Shown here one piece after another: positions 24,334 through 31,454 of a DNA stretch of 31,454 nt. The notes beneath the pieces were generated by a model. The model was not told where the DNA came from. It did no database searches and was given only the letters and a program-made list of their open reading frames with translations. Origin of the DNA: Thomasclavelia spiroformis (GTDB lineage Bacteria; Bacillota_I; Bacilli_A; Erysipelotrichales; Coprobacillaceae). Each line of letters starts with the position of its first letter. Position 1 is the stretch's first letter. The position numbers and the translations under genes are program-made. The stretch is taken from the NCBI GenBank assembly GCA_018369555.1, contig JAGZCC010000022.1:1-31454 (forward strand). Direction: 5' to 3'.

Positions 24334-24759
24334 TTATTTATTTTTTGATAATTTATCATTATATTCATTAATAGTATAAATTATATCATTATAAATTTCT
24401 TGATCTAATAATTCTTTAGCTTTATCAACTGTCGCAAATAGATAATCAGTATGTTCTTTTGATAATTGAACATGATCATTTTTTGGAATACATAAATAGC
24501 CAATTCCAACTGTTTGATAATGTTCCCTAATTTTAGAAAAAGTATAAGCTGGTTTAATAATAATTATGTCTAATCCGGTTTCTTCTTTTAATTCCCGAAT
24601 TAATGCTTGATTAGGTGTTTCTCCGTATTCTAATCCACCGCCTGGTAATTCCCAATATCCTAATCCATCACTTGAAGGATGTACTCTTTTCATTAATAAA
24701 ATTTGATTATTTAATATGACAATACCTTTTACAGTAATATGAAATCTTACATTTTCCAT
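24334..24759 (-). CDS. Nudix hydrolase
   Basis: 141 residues with a complete Nudix box, GGLEYGETPNQALIRELKEE then TGLDI (GX5EX7REUXEEXGU), at about 42-64. This site binds Mg2+ and cleaves nucleoside diphosphate-X substrates, which may include damaged dNTPs. The preceding WELPGGG and RVHPSSDGLG fit the MutT-like branch, but the substrate cannot be told from sequence. ATG 24759 has GGAGG upstream. Monocistronic, divergent from pepV. Confidence 0.88.
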   Translation of the reverse strand: MENVRFHITVKGIVILNNQILLMKRVHPSSDGLGYWELPGGGLEYGETPNQALIRELKEETGLDIIIIKPAYTFSKIREHYQTVGIGYLCIPKNDHVQLSKEHTDYLFATVDKAKELLDQEIYNDIIYTINEYNDKLSKNK

Positions 24760-24831
24760 GTTCTACCTCCATTTATTATATATATCTTATCACTATTATT
24801 AATAAAATTGTTTAATTTTTTTTATTATTAA

Positions 24832-24840
24832 TGTTATAAT
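24832..24840 (+). promoter_or_regulatory. Extended -10 promoter of pepV
   Basis: TGTTATAAT (24832-24840) is a TGnTATAAT extended -10 element. It lies 17 bases before ATG 24858, with SD AGAGGTGAT between. A poor -35 is expected for this class. Confidence 0.6.
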
Positions 24841-24857
24841 TAACAAGAGGTGATTAT

Positions 24858-26225
24858 ATGATAGATTTCAAATCAGAAGTTTTAAAAATAAAAGATCAAA
24901 TGATCGAAGATATAAAAATGCTATGTGCTATACCATCAACTCAAGATGATAATACAGTTGCTGAATTTGCTCCTTTTGGTAAAGCCAATCGTCAGGCATT
25001 AGATGCAATGTTAAAAATTGGTAAACGTGATGGTTTTAACACAGAGGACGTAGATGGCTATGCTGGTCACATTGACATTGGTGAGGGTGATGAAACATTT
25101 GGAATTTTAGGACACTTAGATGTTGTCCCAGTAAATAAAGTAGGATGGGATAGTAATCCTTTTGAAGTAGTTATTAAAGATGATAAATTATATGGTCGTG
25201 GTGTAGCTGATGATAAGGGCCCACTTTTAGCTGGGTATTATGCTGCAAAAATTATTAATTCTTTAAATTTACCTGTAAAAATGAAAATTAGAGTTATTTT
25301 TGGTTGTAATGAAGAATTAGGAAGTCGTTGTGTAAAATACTATTTTTCTAAAAAGCCATATCCTAAAATGGGATTTACACCTGATGCTTCTTTTCCGGTT
25401 GTTTATGGTGAAAAAGCTGGTTGTGAATTTGTAATTGAAGGTAATGTTGAAAAAGGTGGTTTAATTTATTTAAGCGCTGGTAATAGAGCAAATATTGTAC
25501 CAGAAACTTGTGAAGCAGTAATTTGTGGTAACTACAAACAATATATAGATTCTTATAAGAATTTTTTAAGTATGAATAATTTAACTGGTGATATTGAAGA
25601 AGAAGGCAATCATACTAAGCTTGTATTAAAAGGTAAATCTGCACATGCAAGTACTCCTGAAGAAGGTATGAACGCTGTTGTTTATTTATGTAAATATCTT
25701 GCAACAGTGGTTGATAACAAATTAGTCGATTTTATTTTGGAATATCTTGATGATTACAACGGTAAAAAGTTAGGTATTGATCATGTAGGAGTGATGGGAC
25801 CTTTAACTTTAAATCTTGGAATTATTTCATATTGTAAAGAAAATTTTAAATTAACTCTTGATTTACGTTGTCCTCATGATATGGACTTTGATAATATGAT
25901 TTCTAGATTCCAAACAGTTTGTGCTAATTATGGTTTTAATGAAACTCATAATATTGGAGAGGCTTTATATGTTGATCCTGATTCTAAATTAATCCAAACT
26001 TTACATAAAGCATATGTAAATGTTACTGGTGATACAGTTAATCAACCACAGACTATGGGTGGTGGAACATACGCTAAATCAATGCCTAATTGTGTTGCTT
26101 TTGGTGCAGAATTTTTGGGTGAAGATAATTTGATTCATGGTAATAATGAAAATATTAAGATTGAATCGTTATTAAAAGCAACTGAAATTTATTGCCAAGC
26201 CATTTATAATTTAATTAAAGTCTAG
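24858..26225 (+). CDS. pepV: M20 dipeptidase, PepV/Sapep family
   Basis: Cytoplasmic zinc dipeptidase that splits dipeptides in peptide use. The M20 metal site is visible: GHLDVVP (His86, Asp88), GRGVADDKGP (Asp118 or Asp119), NEELGS (catalytic/metal Glu pair) and TPDASFPV. The lid domain follows, then TMGGGTYAKSMPN with its conserved His further on (LIHGNNENI). 455 residues, close to lactobacillar PepV. ATG 24858 has AGAGGTGAT. Single gene. The last codons lie inside a 42-base perfect palindrome that probably serves as terminator. Confidence 0.93.
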   Translation: MIDFKSEVLKIKDQMIEDIKMLCAIPSTQDDNTVAEFAPFGKANRQALDAMLKIGKRDGFNTEDVDGYAGHIDIGEGDETFGILGHLDVVPVNKVGWDSNPFEVVIKDDKLYGRGVADDKGPLLAGYYAAKIINSLNLPVKMKIRVIFGCNEELGSRCVKYYFSKKPYPKMGFTPDASFPVVYGEKAGCEFVIEGNVEKGGLIYLSAGNRANIVPETCEAVICGNYKQYIDSYKNFLSMNNLTGDIEEEGNHTKLVLKGKSAHASTPEEGMNAVVYLCKYLATVVDNKLVDFILEYLDDYNGKKLGIDHVGVMGPLTLNLGIISYCKENFKLTLDLRCPHDMDFDNMISRFQTVCANYGFNETHNIGEALYVDPDSKLIQTLHKAYVNVTGDTVNQPQTMGGGTYAKSMPNCVAFGAEFLGEDNLIHGNNENIKIESLLKATEIYCQAIYNLIKV

Positions 26226-26250
26226 AATATATTCTAGACTTTAATTAAAT
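26209..26250 (+). terminator. 42-bp perfect palindrome at the pepV 3' end
   Basis: Arms of 21 bases (26209-26229 and 26230-26250) match without error and without a loop. The palindrome covers the codons for NLIKV and the stop of pepV. Only a short T-rich tail (TTTAATT, inside the arm) follows, so termination is likely but not certain. Confidence 0.65.
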
Positions 26251-26273
26251 AATTTGTTAAACTATACTTACTT

Positions 26274-26360
26274 GCAGACATGGCGAAACCGGTATACGCG
26301 CTATCTTGAGGGGGTAGTGAGCATTTGCTCGTGCGAGTTCAAATCTCGCTGTCTGCACCA
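26274..26360 (+). tRNA. tRNA-Leu (anticodon GAG)
   Basis: Class II tRNA: acceptor GCAGACA pairs with TGTCTGC, followed by ACCA, so CCA is encoded. Anticodon stem CTATC/GGTAG with loop TTGAGGG, giving anticodon GAG for leucine CUC/CUU. Variable arm GAGC-ATTT-GCTC and T arm GCGAG-TTCAAAT-CTCGC. A TATACT -10-like element is at about 26263-26268. No immediate terminator; the first plus-strand one is about 310 bases downstream. Confidence 0.96.
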
Positions 26361-26669
26361 TTATGTTAAATTTGACCTTTATGGCTCATTAAAACTAGAT
26401 TGAATATCTCTTGTTCGAATGTATCGTTGTACATAGACATTATTTGTAATATCATTTAATCTAGTCAGTTATCAAATTTTAAAAGTGATATCACATTGAT
26501 ATTTTTAAAATATATTTAATGTTCATTGATTTCACTACATTTAAAATTAAATGATAGCTAAAAAACGTTTGAAAAAGTATATCTACTTTAAATTAAGTGG
26601 ATAATAAAAAATAAAAGCTTATTAACTATTAAAATTAATGAAAAAGTAAAGAAATTAGATAAAATTAAG

Positions 26670-26698
26670 ATAACGTAGGAGCTTCCCACGTTATTTTT
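26670..26698 (+). terminator. Intrinsic terminator, orphan or end of tRNA-Leu transcript
   Basis: ATAACGT (26670-26676) pairs with ACGTTAT (26688-26694), with inner GGA/TCC pairs. TTTTT follows. The only plus-strand gene upstream is tRNA-Leu, about 310 bases away. Confidence 0.75.
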
Positions 26699-27141
26699 AT
26701 TACTTCTTTTTATATATTTACATTAAAAAGTACAAATACTACTAATAATAAATTGATTATAAAATCCTTTATAAATAAATTCTTGTTCCTCTTATATTTA
26801 TTATAATTATTACTCTTTTCACTAATCTTTAACAAAAGTTTAAATACAAACTCATATTAGCACACTGTTTTTCTTTTCTCTAAACATATTAAAAATAATC
26901 TACACTATTAAATTATTTTAAAGTTAATAAAAACTAAAAGATATTTAATTAGGCAATATTTTCTTGATAATCTAGATCTAATATTTATTTCATAATTTGA
27001 TTCTTTATTGCCTACGTAAAAAATTAAACATCACTATCCTTATAATATTAAATAATTGTGATAATCGATTATTTATTATATTTAAATCAAGCTAAAACTA
27101 GACTATAAAATTGTCAATATTGTCTGATATTTTATTATACT

Positions 27142-27168
27142 GAAACTTCTTACAAAAGTTTCTTTTTT
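27142..27168 (+). terminator. Orphan intrinsic terminator
   Basis: GAAACTT (27142-27148) pairs with AAGTTTC (27156-27162), followed by TTTTTT. No gene or ORF is found upstream on this strand within about 450 bases. It may end a small RNA or be a relic of a lost gene. Confidence 0.7.
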
Positions 27169-27331
27169 ATTAATACAATTCCAAGATATATAATTCACTA
27201 CATTTTTTACTTACTACATCATTATTTATTTTACTAAAATATTATCATGAAATAAAACAACTTTATGCAAATGACTATCAAACATCTTACTTACCATTTA
27301 CAAATTTTAACTTTTCTACTATAGAACTTAG

Positions 27332-27544
27332 TTACTCATCAAAATAAAATAATTCTTCAAATTTTTTATCCAGGGCTATACATAATATTAACGCTAATTT
27401 TGCTGTAGGATTAAATTGTCCTGTTTCAATAGAACTAATTGTATTTCTTGAAACACCAGTCATTTCCGCTAAAGTATTTTGCGACAATCCCCTATTATTT
27501 CTTACTTTTTTTAAATTATTTTTTAATACTAATGATTTTTTCAT
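27332..27544 (-). CDS. XRE-family helix-turn-helix regulator
   Basis: 70 residues, just one Cro/C1-type DNA-binding domain: LKNNLKKVRNNRGLSQNTLA followed by EMTGVSRNTISSIETGQFNP and LALILCIALDKKFEELF. Small regulators of this YozG/Xre-type occur in chromosomal pairs with a membrane protein. ATG 27544 is chosen because AGGAG lies six bases upstream; an earlier in-frame start at 27604 would overlap the neighbour and lacks an SD. It lies 11 bases after the DUF6442 gene, in one operon. A 15-bp inverted repeat at the operon promoter is a likely binding site for this protein. Confidence 0.88.
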   Translation of the reverse strand: MKKSLVLKNNLKKVRNNRGLSQNTLAEMTGVSRNTISSIETGQFNPTAKLALILCIALDKKFEELFYFDE

Positions 27545-27555
27545 GCAAACTCCTA

Positions 27556-27900
27556 TTAAAATATAAACATATTTATTACACATGTAATTAAACCACATAA
27601 CCAAAATGCAGCATATACAAGATATTTTTTCTTTTTTAAGTATTTATATTTACTAAGATGTTCTACAAGAGAAGTTAAAAATACAATAAACCATAAAATT
27701 TCCTCTAATTCAAACCTCATATTATTTATTATAACACTTCCACTTGAAATTCCTAGATAACAGGAAATAGCTAATATTGATACACTGATATCTGCTACTA
27801 AATAACTATTATTTAACGCTGATTCTTTTTTTATTTTTTCAAATTCATCGCCTTTATAATTCTCTTCCCTACTCCGTTTTAAAATCTCTTCTTTATTCAT
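27556..27900 (-). CDS. DUF6442-like membrane protein
   Basis: 114 residues. The N-terminus MNKEEILKRSREENYKGDE fits the DUF6442 family, whose members begin with a charged 'KEEIL..SR.EN' segment and continue with three membrane helices. Hydrophobic segments here are at about 34-51, 69-86 and 94-113. Function unknown. Paired with the XRE gene downstream, an arrangement common in Firmicutes in which the regulator controls its own operon. ATG 27900; SD GGAGG about ten bases upstream. Confidence 0.75.
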   Translation of the reverse strand: MNKEEILKRSREENYKGDEFEKIKKESALNNSYLVADISVSILAISCYLGISSGSVIINNMRFELEEILWFIVFLTSLVEHLSKYKYLKKKKYLVYAAFWLCGLITCVINMFIF

Positions 27901-27939
27901 ATTATGTCCCTCCAGCTAATATGTTTATTCAACAATATT

Positions 27940-27969
27940 ATTATATTATATGTAAAGAAAACTTGTCAA
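27940..27969 (-). promoter_or_regulatory. Consensus promoter of the DUF6442-XRE operon
   Basis: TTGACA (27969-27964), an 18-base spacer and TATAAT (27945-27940) on the minus strand. Both hexamers are perfect consensus. The predicted start is about 30-35 bases before ATG 27900. Confidence 0.85.
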
Positions 27970-28002
27970 TAAATCTACGAAGCTCTTTTTACATATAATA
28001 TA
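27942..28002. promoter_or_regulatory. 15-bp inverted repeat flanking the promoter (likely operator)
   Basis: TATATTATATGTAAA (27942-27956) is the exact reverse complement of TTTACATATAATATA (27988-28002). One arm overlaps the -10, the other lies just upstream of the -35, 46 bases apart centre to centre. This arrangement fits repression by looping or by two dimers, probably by the XRE protein. The binding protein is inferred. Confidence 0.6.
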
Positions 28003-28250
28003 TATCTGCTTAAATCCTAAAAAATTTATTAATAACAAATATAACTATGTAGTATTTTCGAATATATTAACATCTAGAACTATCTTTTTCATACAATAAA
28101 ATTCATTAAAATAGTATTTCAATATATTTTTATAAATAAATTAATAATTCTTAATACTAACTGCTTATCTTTATTATTAAACCAGAGAAAATAAGCACAA
28201 GTTAAATATCTAAAAATTATTTTGATGCAAAAGGTATTGATCTAAAATAA
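28003..28250. other. AT-rich spacer upstream of the DUF6442-XRE operon
   Basis: About 250 bases with no ORF, RNA gene or hairpin that I can support, between the operator and the metA terminator. Confidence 0.5.
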
Positions 28251-28252
28251 AA

Positions 28253-28277
28253 GAAATCAGTTACAGTGACTAATTTC
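28253..28277 (-). terminator. Probable terminator of metA
   Basis: GAAAT and AGT pair with ACT and ATTTC (28253-28261 with 28269-28277, one mismatch). The minus strand then runs CTTTTATTTTAG. The stem abuts the metA stop codon. Weaker than the other terminators. Confidence 0.5.
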
Positions 28278-29222
28278 TTACAATTGATTTTTTTTTATTT
28301 CTTCTAAATCATCTAAATCATAAGGTGTTAATTGGTAAACATAATAATTTAACCAATTACTAAACAATAAATATGCATGAGAACGCCATTTTACTAATAT
28401 CTCCCCATTAATATTATCATTTTCGTAATAGTTTTTTGGCATCGTTGCATTATTTGAAATAGCAAGATCTCGTTTATATTCTTTATCTAATGTATCAGGA
28501 TCGTATTCAGGATGTCCTGTTACAAAAAAACGAGAACCATCTTTTTCAGCGATAAGATATACTCCTGCTTCATTACTACTTGCTAAAATATCTAAATTAT
28601 CAATTAGTTCTATATCTTCTTGTTTTACTGTTGTATATCTAGAATGCGGTGCATAAAATTGGTAATCAAAACCTCTTAAAATTTTTCGTTGCATTTTATC
28701 AACAGTAGTATGATGACAATATACTCCCGTTAATTTTTCTTTTAAATTATATTTTTTAATTCCATAAAAGTGATAAAGTGCTGCTTGAGATGCCCAACAA
28801 ATAAAAAATGAACTAAATACATGTATTTTTGACCACTCTAAAATTTTTTCCATTTCTTGCCAATAATCAACATCTTCAAATTCTAATCTTTCTACTGGGG
28901 CACCTGTTATAATCAAACCATCATATCGATTTTCTTTTATTTCATCAAATGTTTTATAGAATGCTAAAAGATGTTCTTGAGATATGTTTTTTGATTCATG
29001 GCTTGCCATATGAATCCAATCCACTTCTATTTGTAATGGTGTATTAGAAAGCATTCTTAGTAATTGAGTTTCTGTTATGATTTTTGTAGGCATTATATTT
29101 AATATTAATAATTTTAATGGTCGAATTTGTTGAGTCACAGCTCTATTTTCATCCATAACAAATATATTTTCATCCTTTAAAATTTTGCTTGCTGGCAAAT
29201 CATTTGATATTTTAATAGGCAT
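28278..29222 (-). CDS. metA: Homoserine O-acetyltransferase (MetA type)
   Basis: Activates homoserine for methionine synthesis. MetA-family (HTS-like) enzyme of 314 residues: LLILNIMPTKIITETQLLRM, ITGAPVERLEFEDVDYW, the nucleophile Cys142 in FICWASQAALYHFYGI, and the dyad His237/Glu239 in VTGHPEYD. Residue 111 is Glu (GAPVE), which in Bacillus cereus MetA selects acetyl-CoA; succinyl enzymes have Gly there. It therefore likely makes O-acetylhomoserine, the substrate of MetY encoded in this window. ATG 29222 is chosen for the AGGAG upstream; an earlier ATG at 29240 has none. It follows dgt by 55 bases on the same strand. Confidence 0.95.
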   Translation of the reverse strand: MPIKISNDLPASKILKDENIFVMDENRAVTQQIRPLKLLILNIMPTKIITETQLLRMLSNTPLQIEVDWIHMASHESKNISQEHLLAFYKTFDEIKENRYDGLIITGAPVERLEFEDVDYWQEMEKILEWSKIHVFSSFFICWASQAALYHFYGIKKYNLKEKLTGVYCHHTTVDKMQRKILRGFDYQFYAPHSRYTTVKQEDIELIDNLDILASSNEAGVYLIAEKDGSRFFVTGHPEYDPDTLDKEYKRDLAISNNATMPKNYYENDNINGEILVKWRSHAYLLFSNWLNYYVYQLTPYDLDDLEEIKKNQL

Positions 29223-29277
29223 TATTTTCACTCCTTTCATCAGTCATAAGTTTAACATATTTATAATTAGATATATA

Positions 29278-30522
29278 CTAAAATGAAATTAATTCGTTAA
29301 ATATTTTAATAATATATTCATCAGACATTCCTGATAGATAATCTATTATACATCTAATAATTGCTTTTTCATCTTTTGTAAAATCGTATATTATTTTATT
29401 TTGATATATTTCCAAACGTTTCATATCGTTTATTTTGCTATATTTTTCTAACCAACATATAAAACTATCTATAATTTGTGGATAATTATTTCGCTCTTTT
29501 GATAATTCATTAATTATGCTGGTATTTTTTTCTTTAGCTGATTCATCATATTTTAATAAAAAATCAAAAATTGAATTTAATATCAATTCAACATAATTAG
29601 CATGTATTTTTAAACGATCAATTAAGTAAATATTTTCATAATTAAATTTCATAATTATTTTCATAATTTCATATGCTTCATCAGATAATGCTATTCCATT
29701 GTTTAAGTTACTATTTTTACAAACATCTTGAATAAAATAATTTACTATCGTCCCATTATTGATTGCTGTAAACTTATATTCCTTACTGATACTATTTATT
29801 GATAATTTTAGTTCATCAACTTTAGCTTGTGTCAATACTTTTAATCTCAAAGCATCCTCAATATCTCTTGCAAGATATGCTATTTTATCGGATATTTTGA
29901 CAACGCATCCTTCCCATGTATAAGGGTTATATAAACCTACTTTAGTGTAATTATCTAAATCAATGTATTTTTCACGTTTAATTATATTTTTTTGATTCAT
30001 TTCACCACAATGAGAGATTATTCCATCACGGACAGCGTATGTTAAATTTAAATTATGATGATGATGTGCATTATCTTCTAATGTCTCTATTTCATCAATA
30101 AAATGTAAACTATTATGTTCATGCCAAAATGATTCTAATCCATATTTTTTTGCAATGTTATCAATTATACGTTCACCACCATGTCCAAATGGTGCATGTC
30201 CTAAATCATGTCCAACTGCAATAGCTTTAGTTAATTCTGTATTAAGACCAAGATAGTTTGCAATTGTATAACTTATTGATTCTACTAAATTAACATGTTC
30301 GCTCCGTGTACATACATGATCATCTTTAACTGCAAAAAAAACTTGTGTTTTATGTTTTAAACGACGATAAGCTAAACTAAAAATAATTCTTGTATAATCT
30401 CGACCAAATTCACTTCTTAAATCATTTTTTCTTTGATATATTGGCTTCAATCTAGATGTTGCCCTTTGAAAATCTGGATTATCTTCATTCATTGCTACGT
30501 GTTCAAATAATCTTTTTGTCAT
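29278..30522 (-). CDS. dgt: dGTPase / deoxyguanosine triphosphohydrolase-like protein
   Basis: HD-superfamily enzyme that hydrolyses dNTPs to deoxynucleoside and triphosphate, controlling dNTP pools. Motifs: GRDYTRIIFSLAYRRLKHKT, metal ligands in SEHVNLVESIS (His76) and GHDLGHAPFGHGG (His105, Asp106), then HHHHNLNLTYAVRDGIISH and VVKISDKIAYLARDIEDAL for the last Asp. 414 residues, between the short type 2 and longer type 1 forms. ATG 30522 has no good SD, and the purine tract AAAGG is over 20 bases away, so either the start is weak or expression is low. Upstream is a long gene-free region. Substrate preference is not predictable. Confidence 0.92.
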   Translation of the reverse strand: MTKRLFEHVAMNEDNPDFQRATSRLKPIYQRKNDLRSEFGRDYTRIIFSLAYRRLKHKTQVFFAVKDDHVCTRSEHVNLVESISYTIANYLGLNTELTKAIAVGHDLGHAPFGHGGERIIDNIAKKYGLESFWHEHNSLHFIDEIETLEDNAHHHHNLNLTYAVRDGIISHCGEMNQKNIIKREKYIDLDNYTKVGLYNPYTWEGCVVKISDKIAYLARDIEDALRLKVLTQAKVDELKLSINSISKEYKFTAINNGTIVNYFIQDVCKNSNLNNGIALSDEAYEIMKIIMKFNYENIYLIDRLKIHANYVELILNSIFDFLLKYDESAKEKNTSIINELSKERNNYPQIIDSFICWLEKYSKINDMKRLEIYQNKIIYDFTKDEKAIIRCIIDYLSGMSDEYIIKIFNELISF

Positions 30523-31402
30523 TAAAATTTCTGTTATGAAGTGACCTTTACCAAGACATAAATTCGTTATAAACTTATTTAATTATCTCATCAATAATAT
30601 ACAAACATCTTATAATCAAACCTCTACAACAATCAATCACCTGATAATTTTATCAAAAGATTAATAGTCTGTTGTCAAACTTTACAATCGTCTTGTATAA
30701 GTCAATAAATTTTGTTTGTACAAACTTTTTATCGTAAAAGTGATATCTTAGAATAACTAAACCTGTTTTCTTATTTTAAACTTCATTTATGTCTTTAATA
30801 TCAATGTCTTTTTCAGGTACTTCACAACCACTCCTTTCTTTTAAATTTAAATAAATTTTTAATACATTAGTTATCAAGATCTGATACTTCTACATATAAA
30901 ATCATTGCTACTATTGAATCAATATCTTTTAAACAGCACAGTTTTCTCTCTTAATTCTTTATACTTCAACATCACGATTAACAAAAATATAAACTGCTTA
31001 ATAAAATTCTTCTTTATTTCCTTTTGATTGCTCACAGTATTTATTATTTACACATAACGGTTAAAATCTATTTTAATTGATATTAATCTATCGCTAACAG
31101 CAAAACTTTTTAATAATTTATACCTAAAATGAATCTTGCATATCACCCACATATATCTATTATATGTTTAATCTGATCTCTATTCCTCAAATTTAAATTA
31201 TCTCTGCATTTTTAAAATTTCATCTTTCTATAGAAACCTTTGACTTTGCCTAGTGGTTGTCAAGTATGACATCGCCTCCACAATGGTCTTTCATCACCTA
31301 GATTTATGTCATACGTGGCGTACAATCGAATAGGGAAAACTTTTAAATAAAAAATTTGGTACTATGTCAAGATTTTGGACTACATAAATGTAAGAAATTT
31401 AA
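30523..31402. other. Gene-poor region with possible coding relics
   Basis: About 880 bases without a full ORF. Contents: a 12-bp palindrome GTTTGTACAAAC (30714-30725); minus-strand frames open for 20-40 codons that join across frameshifts, between about 30787 and 31047; and a GC-richer patch at 31240-31325 with inverted repeat GTATGACAT and ATGTCATAC. Read as decayed coding or mobile-element DNA; nothing here is named with confidence. Confidence 0.5.
31246..31325. repeat. GC-richer patch with inverted repeat
   Basis: GTATGACAT lies in the left half and its exact complement ATGTCATAC in the right half, about 36 bases apart, followed by CGCC and GTGGCG respectively. Composition is clearly richer in G+C than the flanks. 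It lies next to the transposase remnant and may be an IS end or a stem-loop relic. Confidence 0.45.
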
Positions 31403-31454
31403 TTAATTGATACTAATTAAATAATCATGCTCATATTCATTAGGTGATTTATAA
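31403..31454 (-). mobile_element. IS3-family transposase, C-terminal end (partial)
   Basis: The minus strand enters from the right edge and reads YKSPNEYEHDYLISIN then TAA. The 'Y-K-S-P-x-E-Y' ending is typical of the DDE integrase (OrfB) of IS3/IS150-type elements. Just downstream, GTCCAAAATCTTGACATAG resembles an IS3-type terminal repeat region. The remainder of the element lies beyond the window. The insertion-sequence type is inferred from the short tail. Confidence 0.6.

Larger units (their letters stand above)
26361..27331. other. Gene-free region between tRNA-Leu and the XRE gene
   Basis: Nearly 1 kb without a credible ORF. Contents: an inverted repeat ACTAGATT (26394-26401) with AATCTAGT (26458-26465) that could close a long-range stem, and two plus-strand intrinsic terminators (26670-26698 and 27142-27168) not linked to any gene. 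The tRNA 3' end is not repeated nearby, so I see no att site. Confidence 0.6.

Noticed and set aside
26274..26360. tRNA-Leu as an integration site with a genomic island
   Set aside because: No second copy of the tRNA 3' end and no integrase gene were found in the window.
1..31454. CRISPR array or defence island
   Set aside because: No regularly spaced repeats, Cas proteins, restriction-modification or abortive-infection genes are seen.

Overview
The window is AT-rich, protein-dense Firmicutes DNA with strong Shine-Dalgarno (SD) sequences, intrinsic terminators and mostly ATG starts. The gene content fits a low-GC anaerobe of the Erysipelotrichia / Coprobacillaceae type (Clostridium ramosum-like). 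The indicators are a Bacillus-like ylbD-ylbE-ylbF-rsmD-coaD block next to ftsW, a PPi-type phosphofructokinase, a pyrBCKD operon and acetyl-type MetA. The species assignment is inference.

Layout. 1-2100 is a gene-poor block. It holds inverted repeats, a decayed second copy of the pcrA 3' end, a small membrane-protein gene and a secreted-protein gene broken by two stop codons. 2121-4265 is pcrA. 4361-8174 is a pyrimidine operon (pyrB, pyrC, pyrK, pyrD; minus strand) with its own promoter and a terminator/antiterminator leader. 8315-11753 is a seven-gene minus-strand run (UPF0223, ftsW, ylbD-, ylbE- and ylbF-like genes, rsmD, coaD). On the plus strand follow a tiny Cys/Gly-rich membrane peptide gene and def, then two overlapping multi-span membrane protein genes on the minus strand. 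13989-20685 is rich in sulfur amino-acid genes (metY, cysK, an Rrf2 regulator, a MocR-type regulator). A flavodoxin-like gene, a lipoprotein gene and PPi-PFK are interspersed. 20745-26225 carries a papain-like amidase, tex, a Nudix hydrolase and pepV, followed by a tRNA-Leu(GAG) gene. 26361-31402 has long AT-rich spacers around an XRE/DUF6442 pair and metA-dgt. The right edge holds the C-terminus of an IS3-type transposase.

How genes fit together. MetA (with the acetyl-CoA-type Glu111) and MetY form the O-acetylhomoserine direct-sulfhydrylation route to homocysteine. CysK makes cysteine and sits tail to tail with an Rrf2 regulator resembling CymR/IscR, and head to head with a MocR regulator. 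PyrB, PyrC, PyrK and PyrD make orotate from carbamoyl phosphate. FtsW and the YlbD/E/F group suggest division and developmental functions.

No large unknown system stands out. The most interesting signals are the duplicated pcrA 3' end bounding an insertion-like block, the pyr leader without a recognisable PyrR loop, a 15-bp inverted repeat around the promoter of the DUF6442-XRE pair, direct repeats between the MocR gene and cysK, orphan terminators in gene-free DNA, and the Cys-rich micro-membrane protein.
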